Below are positions 11,601 to 23,600 of a stretch of DNA of 64,000 nucleotides, in pieces. The stretch lies in NCBI RefSeq assembly GCF_901709675.1, contig NC_051105.1, positions 1,240,001-1,304,000 on the forward strand. Direction: 5' to 3'. Source of the stretch: Syngnathus acus (taxonomy: Eukaryota; Chordata; Actinopteri; Syngnathiformes; Syngnathidae). Each line of letters starts with the position of its first letter. Position 1 is the first letter of the stretch. Both the position numbers and the translations under genes were made by a program. The notes under the pieces were generated by a model. The model did not search any database. It had not been told where the DNA came from and saw nothing but the letters and a program-made list of their open reading frames with translations.

Positions 11601-14600
11601 AGAATGTCCTCTGTCTCCCGAGGGCCCAGCCACTCCACTTTTGCCCTATAAAGACCCCAGCAGTTGCAAATTTATTCAAGTCTATCCATAAGGAAAAAAA
11701 AAATGGTTACGTTTTAGGACATCATTACCTCTTCACCATTAATTCCATCCAGGCCAATTTCTCCAGATTCGCCCTGCAACAGGTTAGCATTTGTTTAACA
11801 TTTTACAAATCATTGAGTCTCACAATATGAATTTGAAAAGGAAATTAAATCACCTTTTCTCCAGAATATCCTCGAGAACCCTGTGGAAAGCGTCGGAAAT
11901 CATAGTTAGCAAAAATACGTTTTTTAGTACATAAGGCCCTTGGAGACCATTCCATCAAACTTTCACTAGGCTGACAATTGTCTGCGAAAGGCCACAAAAC
12001 AGCATGTAGGCCGAAACGTAATGATGATAAAGCCATTTCCTAATTCACTATAAATATGTCCAAGTGATCATTCCCCTCACCTTGAAACCTCTCTGCCCAG
12101 GACATCCCTGGAAGCCCTGAGTTCCATTCACACCAGGAGGACCTCGCTCTCCCTGTATTTGCCACAAAAAGGTTAACACGTGACAATAAAGAAATCAAAG
12201 AATTCATAAGAACCAAATGACTGCAAACAAATGCAGTTTACAAGTCTAGTGAGGGTTCGGTCAGAAAAGGACCACAGATAAGCTTACCGGTCCGCCCTCA
12301 TCACCAGGATGTCCTTGGCTTCCTGCGCCACCCGGACGACCCTGAAACAACAATACCAAATGATCAGATTTCTTATTTCCTCTTTGAAGATGTTCTGATC
12401 TTGGCTTTTGACCCATACCTTAGGGCCTGAAACTCCGATGGAGCCTCGGTCTCCCCTTGTGCCTGTACATTTGCACGGCACTCCACAGCACTCCTTCTCT
12501 GCAATATTGTCCTACGTAACAGTAAGGAAAGTCCATGTTAGTTCATTTACAGTATTTTGTATTGTTCTGCATATTGACAGTGTCCACATACCAGTTCCTC
12601 CATTAGCTCGTAGTCCAAGTCCAAGATGTTAAGTCGTAGGGGTCTGGTGTACCTAAAGCCACGGCCAAATTCCAACAACGCAGCGTCTTCAAACCTGGGA
12701 ACGCGTTCCAGGCCGACCAGAATCAAACTGCTGACTCCTGATTGGAATGGGATTGCAAAAAAAGTTTTCAAAAATGATCCTTTCACATCATCTCAACGCA
12801 TTTAAACTCATCCTATGGCAGGTCTGTGTGTTAGTATCAAAGCGTAAGCAGTTCCTGGGTGTGTTCATTTTGGAAGGGTAGTCGTCACCTGATTGGCGGA
12901 GCTCCGCAATTCGCCTTTTCATTTCAGGATAGGGTGCATCGATACCATCAGTCAGATGAATAACAACCTAGAATAAAAAGATTACGCTCGATTATCATCG
13001 CGTCAACTTCTGTAGGCGGACATCCTGTTCATGAACAAATCAGTTTATGAACAAGACTTCAATTCACAAACTCAGTTTACGGTGTATTTTTTGGGAATGG
13101 AACTGGAACGGAATAATTGCATCTTTCATTACGTAAAAGGGAAAAATGACTGGCTCGTGACCGAGTCTCTGAAGGAATGAAATTTGTGAACAAAGTTTGA
13201 CTGTACTTAGAATGACCAAGGCACGTGTGTCTCGTGAACCCACCTTGACGGCATCATCTTGTCGGTTTCGGAATCTGTCAGTGTAAGCCGAGATGGTCTT
13301 GCCACTGAGAACAAAGGGGCCACGATTGCGAAGGCCTCTAAAGGCCTCCAATAGCTTGTTGGGATTGTCGGAGAAGTCCACCTGGATGGGCTGCCCGGTG
13401 GAGTCGATGGCGAGCATGCCAATTTGAATGGAGGGAATTTGCCCCGACGAGCAACTGATGGTCGACATTTTGGCGATCCTCTGTAGAATGGCGCCCACTT
13501 TGCTCAGGAGATTGGTTTGGGCACTGAAGATATTCTGGGCAGAAACGTCGAAGCCCACCAACACCTCGAGGTTGCAGGCTTGAAAAAGAGAACCATTTTT
13601 AAAAATGTTTTTACTGTGTGGCGGACAACTTATTGAGCTATTCAACGACCATAATCGTGACAAAACAATGCCTTACCTCTGGGAGCTTCTTGTACACCAA
13701 CGCACAGCTTGCCCTTCACTTCGTCATCTAACGTGCCCAGGATTTGCTCATTGAGTTCGGAGAGCTCCTGATAGGTTCTGGCTCTGGCCACAGTGGAGGA
13801 GTCACTGGCCAGGGTCTCTAGCTCATTCTCCATGTCCCCCACTCCAACAGCAAAGATTCGCACACCGCTCTTCTTTAAGCCAAGTGCAGCTGATTTGGCG
13901 TCATCAGACGACGGCCCTCCTTGGATGAGCATGAGGATCTGAGGAGTGCCTTCATCTTTTCTGCTGCCCTTCGGTTTGGAAAACTGAACATTTTGAATGT
14001 GTCGAATGGCTGCCCCCGTGTTGCTTCTACGTCCCCCTTTATAATCTGCACTCTCTATGGCACTAATAATGTCTGGTTTGTTATTGTGGGTGTTAAGGTA
14101 GAACACATCCGACACGTCGGTCCCATAATGCGCCAGTCCAATCCGCAGGTTGTCTCTGTCAGTGTAGAACAGGTCAACGAGTTCGGCGACAAACGCCATC
14201 ACTTTATTGAAATTTTCTCTGCCCAGGTTTATGGAGCCGTCCACCAAAAACACGATATCAGCCTTCTTAGATGCAGGTAGTCCTTGTGCTGGGAAGAATT
14301 AGAGAAGGAAAAATGTGTCATTAGTTATTCTAGCAGCTCTAACATAGACTGGTCATAGTCATTTCCATGACACTCACTGGGAATCTCTTCTGGGGTGGGG
14401 TCAACAGGGAGGGTCCCCTTCAGTCTGGCAACAAGTCTGTCGTTGATTTCCGGCAGGCCAGGGAACGTACGAACCTGAAGGACATCTTCTGATGACTTAG
14501 CAATTTGGGCAAGTTGCCTTGTGTCTGCCCCACTTGCTCCAATACCAATACAGTTGACTTTGGATCCCTTTAGCAAAGGTCCATAGAGAGACACATCTTG

Positions 14601-17600
14601 TGGGGAACGTCCTCCTGTGAGAACCACAAGATGCTGGGAGGCTTCCACTGGACGAACACCGGCAGAGGGCTTTAACTCATTCTGTATGACATATTCAATG
14701 GCATCAGCCAGGTTGGAAGAGCGACCGCCCATTTGGCGTAGTTTTCTGACGGCCGTGATAACGTCTGGCTTGGCGCCATGTGAATTGAGCGAGAACTCTG
14801 GTTTGACTCCGTCGGCGTACTGGACAAGGCCCACACGCACTTGGTCAGGTCGCACGTCAAGTTGTTTGACGAGGTTCAATATGAAGTCACGAATGTGAGC
14901 GATACCCGTGGCGCCTGTGTTGTCTGAGCCGTCAATGAGGAAAATGATGTCCTTTCGCCCAACATCTAACACATCTGGAAAGAGGAATAGAACAAGCATT
15001 CTCAGTTACTTGTGGACGCAAAGTTAATTCAACATTAACATCTTACCGAAGACCTCATCCGGAGGGCGATAGCTTTCGATGATATCAGACGCAGACATGG
15101 TTTTGACTGAATTAATGAGCCGCTGCTCAACGGCCGGAAGCTGCTGGAAACTTTCGACTGTGTATGCAAGTTCAGGCTTCAGGGAAATTTTCCTCAGCTC
15201 ATCAATGTCTGAATTCCTTGAACCAATGGCAATAGGTGCAACATGGCTTCTCTTAAGTTGGTCCGCTGGAGCTGTAACATCATCTGCAGAGGGTCCACCG
15301 GTAACTACAACCAAAAACTGAGGTACTCCGTCTTCTAAGCGGCTTCCCGCGGACCTCTGGTAGATGTTTCGGGAGACCCACTCAAGAGCTTGACCTGTGT
15401 TCAAGCGGCTTCCTCCTATGCTTCGAAGATCCGTCACAGCCTGGCGTACTTCGTTTTTGGTGTAATATTTTTTTAGGAGAAATTCTACCTTTGTGTCGTC
15501 GCTATACTGTACAACTGAAATTCTGACTTTATCCTCTCCAACATCCAACTTCTCCACAACTCTTTTGATCATTTCACGAATGGAAGGGAAGTCATTTCGT
15601 GCTGTACTTGAACCGTCGATGAGAAACACAACATCGCTCTTCTCTCCACCTGCGCTTGGTACAATTTCTGGACAAAAAGAATTCAAGAAACCAAGGTATA
15701 ATTGGCAATACATTTTGTAACAAGCTAAATAACAATATACAGTTGACCTCCGCATACTTGTGGTTTGACACCCGCAGATTTGTCTATTGACGAAATTTTT
15801 AAAAATCCAATATTTTAAAATTGCATTTTTTTTAAAGAAAATTAATAGGTAATGCTTATCAGCCTTTCTTAAAGATTTGTTTGGCTTTGGAAAAAAAACC
15901 CATCAATTACACGCCGCCTTTCACTGTTTGAGAGCTAGCCCAGCTTTTATAAGAGCGAATAGTGGTGGTCCACTGTATAACAACACAGCATGACAATCAA
16001 TTTCATAAGAGTGCAGCAAAATATGTAACTACCTTCAATGATAGGGAATTGTGGGACGATCCTGGCGATGTCATCATCGGATAACTCCGTAAGCCTATTG
16101 ATTACGTTTTGTTGGACTGTATCCAAGCTTGGGAGATCATCTACAGTGAAAGCAAAGTTGGGCACAAAGGAGACGATTTGCAAGTCTTTAGGGTTCACGT
16201 CTCTGGTTCCAATGCTGAAAGGAATGACCCTCGATTGCTTGAGGGTGGTTGCCGGACGATTGATGTCATCTGTTGGCGACCCACTGGAGACAACAACCAA
16301 AAACTGTGGTACACCTTCTTGTTTCCTGCTACCTCGTGCAGCTGTCAGCATATCATCACTGACAAACTGTAAAGCCTGACCCAGGTTGCGCTGTCTTCCT
16401 CCCCGCTGCCTTAATCCCCTGACAGTATTCAAGACTGCTTCTTTGGTTGTATGTGTGTTCAGATACATGTCAGGATTTGCGTAATCGCCAAACTGAACCA
16501 CGCCGATTCGGATCTTATTTTCGCCCACGTTCAGATTCTCAACAACCCTACGTATGAACTCCTGGATGATAGGGAAATCTCTTCCAACGCCGTCAGATCC
16601 GTCGACGAGGAAGATGATGTCTCTCCGGGGGCCTTGTGACTCGGCTAAGGAAAGAGGAAAATGGGAATTGAGTTAGTTTTCTCCGAGTGAGAATTATAGG
16701 TTCAAGTCATTGGAAAAATGCTTACAATATGCCCGCACATGGAATAAGATAAAAACAACAAACTCATATTTCAACAGACCGAGACTCAGGATTCTTTGGA
16801 AAGATACAAGAAGGGTAAACTTTAACCTAAACTAAAAGGAAATTTTTTAAATACCATCAAAGATTTTCTTCAAAAATTCATTCAAAACATTTATATTCTA
16901 TTGTTCTGTGTTTGATTTCATTTATTTACGGGATACTCGTCCTATAAAAGAACTGCAGTGGGGTGGCTTGTTTGGGATGAGGACCTTGCTTACCAGTTAC
17001 TGATGGTCTCATGGACACAGCACTTAACAACCTGTTCATTACAGAGGGGAGGTCAGTGAATTCAGGCACCGATAGCGCGTATCGGGGGTCGTGGGCTATC
17101 TTCTGCAGCTCTCCGCTATCGGAGCTCCTGCTTCCGATGGCAAAGATCAGCACTCCCAGCTGTTTGAGAGCAGAAGCTGGCGCATCCACGCTGTCAAGCG
17201 ACCTTCCGCCGCTCAGCAGGATTAGGACCTGCGGGACACCTTGGAGGCGTCTGCTGCCGGCAGAGGCTGTGAAGACATTGTCCCTCAAGTACTGGAGAGC
17301 TGCCCCGGTGTTGAGGGGTCTTCCGCCTCTGTGCCTCAGTCCTCTGACTATGTCAAGGATCTCGCCCTTTGTGGTGTATGTGTTCAGATAGAACTGGACA
17401 GCCGCATCTCTGCTGTACTGAACCAGGGAGACGCGATCTTTGTCGTCATCCAAACTCAGTGTCTCTACGACTCTTTGGACAAAGTCCCTCATAGCTGGGA
17501 ATGAGTTTCTTGTGGCCTCAGAGCCGTCCAACAAGAAAACCACATCCCTTCCTCTCGGTCTCTCCGCTGCGGTGAACAAAACATAAGACGTATTAGGGTT

Positions 17601-20600
17601 ACCCCAAAGTCTAGCACCCACCCGCAGGTTGATTGGGCATTGGTCATCTCTTTGCGCATTTGAATAAGAGTCAACTTGTCATGTGTTCTCTGGCTTACCG
17701 GTCACTGTTGGTGTCATGGGCGTGGCTCTGAGTACCCTGTTTATTACCGAGGAGAGCTGGTCTTGGACACTGGGGAGGTCAGTGAGCTCAGACACTGCTA
17801 GAGCATGACTAGGGTCATGGGCTATCTTTTGCAGCTCGCTGCTGTCAGAGTTCTGTGTTCCAATGCTGATGGTAAAGACGCCCTGCTGTTTGAGAGCAGA
17901 GGCTGGCGCAGCAACGCTGTCAAAAGAGCGGCCGCCATTTAGCAGGATCAAGATCTGCGGAACACCTTGCGAGCGCCTGCTCCCTGAGGAGTTTGTAAAG
18001 ACGTTGTCCCTGACATATTGGAGGGCGGCCCCAGTGTTGAGGGGTCTGCCTCCTCTGTGTCTGAGTCCTCTGAGCGCATTCACAACATCCTCTCTCGCGG
18101 TGTACGTGTTCAGATAGAAACTGGTCTCTGGATCTCTGCCGTACTGGACCACAGAGACACGGTCTTTGTTTACGCCCACATTGAGTTTCTCCACCACTTG
18201 CTCAACAAAATTGCGCATGGCCGGGAAGCCATTCCTTGTTCCGTCAGAACCGTCCAGAAGGAAGACAACATCCTTTTTGGCTTCAGCTGAGAAAAGACGG
18301 GAGGACAAATGATAAAGAGAACCTCTGCAAAACGCTAGCTAGCCGACAACCCTTATGGGGGGGCGGACGGACGGACGGACGGACGGACGGTCGGTCGGTC
18401 GGACGAACGGACACTGCTGCCTGGGACCCACACCCAGTGAGTGTGCTAGCAGTGCTTGTACACGTACCAATGACTGATGGCGTTTCTGGGGTGACGTCAA
18501 TCACCACAGCCTCCACGGAGGACTGAAGCTGTTGTTGGACACTGGGGAGGTCAGTGAATTCAGGCACCGATAGCGCGTATCGGGGGTCGTGGGCTATCTT
18601 CTGCAGCTCTCCGCTATCGGAGCTCCTGCTTCCGATGGCAAAGATCAGCACTCCCAGCTGTTTGAGAGCAGAAGCTGGCGCATCCACGCTGTCAAGAGAC
18701 CTTCCGCCGCTCAGCAGGATTAGGACCTGCGGGACGCCTTGGAGGCGTCTGCTGCCGGCAGAGGCTGTGAAGACATTGTCCCTCAAGTACTGGAGAGCTG
18801 CCCCGGTGTTGAGGGGTCTTCCGCCTCTGTGCCTCAGTCCTCTGACAATGTCAAGGATCTCGCCCTTTGTGGTGTATGTGTTCAGATAGAACTGGACAGC
18901 CGCATCTCTGCTGTACTGAACCAGGGAGACGCGATCTTTGTCGTCATCCAAACTCAGTGTCTCTACGACTCTTTGGACAAAGTCCCTCATAGCTGGGAAT
19001 GAGTTTCTTGTGGCCTCAGAGCCGTCCAACAAGAAAACCACATCCCTTCCTCTCGGTCTCTCCGCTGCGGTGAACAAAACATAAGACGTATTAGGGTTAC
19101 CCCAAAGTCTAGCACCCACCCGCAGGTTGATTGGGCATTGGTCATCTCTTTGCGCATTTGAATAAGAGTCAACTTGTCATGTGTTCTCTGGCTTACCGGT
19201 CACTGTTGGTGTCATGGGCGTGGCTCTGAGTACCCTGTTTATTACCGAGGAGAGCTGGTCTTGGACACTGGGGAGGTCAGTGAGCTCAGACACTGCTAGA
19301 GCATGACTAGGGTCATGGGCTATCTTTTGCAGCTCGCTGCTGTCAGAGTTCTGGGTTCCAATGCTGATGGTAAAGACGCCCTGCTGTTTGAGAGCAGAGG
19401 CTGGCGCAGCAACGCTGTCAAAAGAGCGGCCGCCATTTAGCAGGATCAAGATCTGCGGAACACCTTGCGAGCGCCTGCTCCCTGAGGAGTTTGTAAAGAC
19501 GTTGTCCCTGACATATTGGAGGGCGGCCCCAGTGTTGAGGGGTCTGCCTCCTCTGTGTCTGAGTCCTCTGAGCGCATTCACAACATCCTCTCTCGCGGTG
19601 TACGTGTTCAGATAGAAACTGGTCTCTGGATCTCTGCCGTACTGGACCACAGAGACACGGTCTTTGTTTACGCCCACATTGAGTTTCTCCACCACTTGCT
19701 CAACAAAATTGCGCATGGCCGGGAAGCCATTCCTTGTTCCGTCAGAACCGTCCAGAAGGAAGACAACATCCTTTTTGGCTTCAGCTGAGAAAAGACGGGA
19801 GGACAAATGATAAAGAGAACCTCTGCAAAACGCTAGCTAGCCGACAACCCTTATGGGGGGGCGGACGGACGGACGGACGGACGGACGGTCGGTCGGTCGG
19901 TCGGACGAACGGACACTGCTGCCTGGGACCCACACCCAGTGAGTGTGCTAGCAGTGCTTGTACACGTACCAATGACTGATGGCGTTTCTGGGGTGACGTC
20001 AATCACCACAGCCTCCACGGAGGACTGAAGCTGTTGTTGGACACTGGGGAGGTCAGTGAATTCAGGCACCGATAGCGCGTATCGGGGGTCGTGGGCTATC
20101 TTCTGCAGCTCTCCGCTATCGGAGCTCCTGCTTCCGATGGCAAAGATCAGCACTCCCAGCTGTTTGAGAGCAGAAGCTGGCGCATCCACGCTGTCAAGAG
20201 ACCTTCCGCCGCTCAGCAGGATTAGGACCTGCGGGACGCCTTGGAGGCGTCTGCTGCCGGCAGAGGCTGTGAAGACATTGTCCCTCAAGTACTGGAGAGC
20301 TGCCCCGGTGTTGAGGGGTCTTCCGCCTCTGTGCCTCAGTCCTCTGACAATGTCAAGGATCTCGCCCTTTGTGGTGTATGTGTTCAGATAGAACTGGACA
20401 GCCGCATCTCTGCTGTACTGAACCAGGGAGACGCGATCTTTGTCGTCATCCAAACTCAGTGTCTCTACGACTCTTTGGACAAAGTCCCTCATAGCTGGGA
20501 ATGAGTTTCTTGTGGCCTCAGAGCCGTCCAACAAGAAAACCACATCCCTTCCTCTCGGTCTCTCCGCTGCGGTGAACAAAACATAAGACGTATTAGGGTT

Positions 20601-23600
20601 ACCCCAAAGTCTAGCACCCACCCGCAGGTTGATTGGGCATTGGTCATCTCTTTGCGCATTTGAATAAGAGTCAACTTGTCATGTGTTCTCTGGCTTACCG
20701 GTCACTGTTGGTGTCATGGGCGTGGCTCTGAGTACCCTGTTTATTACCGAGGAGAGCTGGTCTTGGACACTGGGGAGGTCAGTGAGCTCAGACACTGCTA
20801 GAGCATGACTAGGGTCATGGGCTATCTTTTGCAGCTCGCTGCTGTCAGAGTTCTGGGTTCCAATGCTGATGGTAAAGACGCCCTGCTGTTTGAGAGCAGA
20901 GGCTGGCGCAGCAACGCTGTCAAAAGAGCGGCCGCCATTTAGCAGGATCAAGATCTGCGGAACACCTTGCGAGCGCCTGCTCCCTGAGGAGTTTGTAAAG
21001 ACGTTGTCCCTGACATATTGGAGGGCGGCCCCAGTGTTGAGGGGTCTGCCTCCTCTGTGTCTGAGTCCTCTGAGCGCATTCACAACATCCTCTCTCGCGG
21101 TGTACGTGTTCAGATAGAAACTGGTCTCTGGATCTCTGCCGTACTGGACCACAGAGACACGGTCTTTGTTTACGCCCACATTGAGTTTCTCCACCACTTG
21201 CTCAACAAAATTGCGCATGGCCGGGAAGCCATTCCTTGTTCCGTCAGAACCGTCCAGAAGGAAGACAACATCCTTTTTGGCTTCAGCTGAGAAAAGACGG
21301 GAGGACAAATGATAAAGAGAACCTCTGCAAAACGCTAGCTAGCCGACAACCCTTATGGGGGGGCGGACGGACGGACGGACGGACGGTGGGTCGGTCGGAC
21401 GAACGGACACTGCTGCCTGGGACCCACACCCAGTGAGTGTGCTAGCAGTGCTTGTACACGTACCAATGACTGATGGCGTTTCTGGGGTGACGTCAATCAC
21501 CACAGCCTCCACGGAGGACTGAAGCTGTTGTTGGACACTGGGGAGGTCAGTGAATTCAGGCACCGATAGCGCATATCGGGGGTCGTGGGCTATCTTCTGC
21601 AGCTCTCCGCTATCGGAGCTCCTGCTTCCGATGGCAAAGATCAGCACTCCCAGCTGTTTGAGAGCAGAAGCTGGCGCATCCACGCTGTCAAGAGACCTTC
21701 CGCCGCTCAGCAGGATTAGGACCTGCGGGACGCCTTGGAGGCGTCTGCTGCCGGCAGAGGCTGTGAAGACATTGTCCCTCAAGTACTGGAGAGCTGCCCC
21801 GGTGTTGAGGGGTCTTCCGCCTCTGTGCCTCAGTCCTCTGACTATGTCAAGGATCTCGCCCTTTGTGGTGTATGTGTTCAGATAGAACTGGACAGCCGCA
21901 TCTCTGCTGTACTGAACCAGGGAGACGCGATCTTTGTCGTCATCCAAACTCAGTGTCTCTACGACTCTTTGGACAAAGTCCCTCATAGCTGGGAATGAGT
22001 TTCTTGTGGCCTCAGAGCCGTCCAACAAGAAAACCACATCCCTTCCTCTCGGTCTCTCCGCTGCGGTGAACAAAACATAAGACGTATTAGGGTTACCCCA
22101 AAGTCTAGCACCCACCCGCAGGTTGATTGGGCATTGGTCATCTCTTTGCGCATTTGAATAAGAGTCAACTTGTCATGTGTTCTCTGGCTTACCGGTCACT
22201 GTTGGTGTCATGGGCGTGGCTCTGAGTACCCTGTTTATTACCGAGGAGAGCTGGTCTTGGACACTGGGGAGGTCAGTGAGCTCAGACACTGCTAGAGCAT
22301 GACTAGGGTCATGGGCTATCTTTTGCAGCTCGCTGCTGTCAGAGTTCTGGGTTCCAATGCTGATGGTAAAGACGCCCTGCTGTTTGAGAGCAGAGGCTGG
22401 CGCAGCAACGCTGTCAAAAGAGCGGCCGCCATTTAGCAGGATCAAGATCTGCGGAACACCTTGCGAGCGCCTGCTCCCTGAGGAGTTTGTAAAGACGTTG
22501 TCCCTGACATATTGGAGGGCGGCCCCAGTGTTGAGGGGTCTGCCTCCTCTGTGTCTGAGTCCTCTGAGCGCATTCACAACATCCTCTCTCGCGGTGTACG
22601 TGTTCAGATAGAAACTGGTCTCTGGATCTCTGCCGTACTGGACCACAGAGACACGGTCTTTGTTTACGCCCACATTGAGCTTCTCCACCACTTGCTCAAC
22701 AAAATTGCGCATGGCCGGGAAGCCATTCCTTGTTCCGTCAGAACCGTCCAGAAGGAAGACAACATCCTTTATGGCTTCAGCTGAGAAAAGACGGGAGGAC
22801 AAATGATAAAGAGAACCTCTGCAAAACGCTAGCTAGCCGACAACCCTTATGGGGGGGCGGGCGGACGGACGGACGGACGGTCGGTCGGTGGGTCGGTCGG
22901 ACGAACGGACACTGCTGCCTGGGACCCACACCCAGTGAGTGTGCTAGCAGTGCTTGTACACGTACCAATGACTGATGGCGTTTCTGGGGTGACGTCAATC
23001 ACCACAGCCTCCACGGAGGACTGAAGCTGTTGTTGGACACTGGGGAGGTCAGTGAATTCAGGCACCGATAGCGCGTATCGGGGGTCGTGGGCTATCTTCT
23101 GCAGCTCTCCGCTATCGGAGCTCCTGCTTCCGATGGCAAAGATCAGCACTCCCAGCTGTTTGAGAGCAGAAGCTGGCGCATCCACGCTGTCAAGAGACCT
23201 TCCGCCGCTCAGCAGGATTAGGACCTGCGGGACGCCTTGGAGGCGTCTGCTGCCGGCAGAGGCTGTGAAGACATTGTCCCTCAAGTACTGGAGAGCTGCC
23301 CCGGTGTTGAGGGGTCTTCCGCCTCTGTGCCTCAGTCCTCTGACAATGTCAAGGATCTCGCCCTTTGTGGTGTATGTGTTCAGATAGAACTGGACAGCCG
23401 CATCTCTGCTGTACTGAACCAGGGAGACGCGATCTTTGTCGTCATCCAAACTCAGTGTCTCTACGACTCTTTGGACAAAGTCCCTCATAGCTGGGAATGA
23501 GTTTCTTGTGGCCTCAGAGCCGTCCAACAAGAAAACCACATCCCTTCCTCTCGGTCTCTCCGCTGCGGTGAACAAAACATAAGACGTATTAGGGTTACCC

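Noticed and set aside
18283-18467. B-exon reading frames continue through the following intron as [14 protein letters not shown]-type repeats
   Set aside because: The open stretch is the GGAC/GGTC microsatellite read in frame. A clear donor (G|GTACGT) ends exon B, and the intron length is not a multiple of three in several units, so read-through would not join exon A in frame.
18554-18889. Plus-strand open frames of 84-111 residues repeated opposite every VWA exon
   Set aside because: They are antisense shadows of the COL6A3 exons, repeated only because the exons are repeated.
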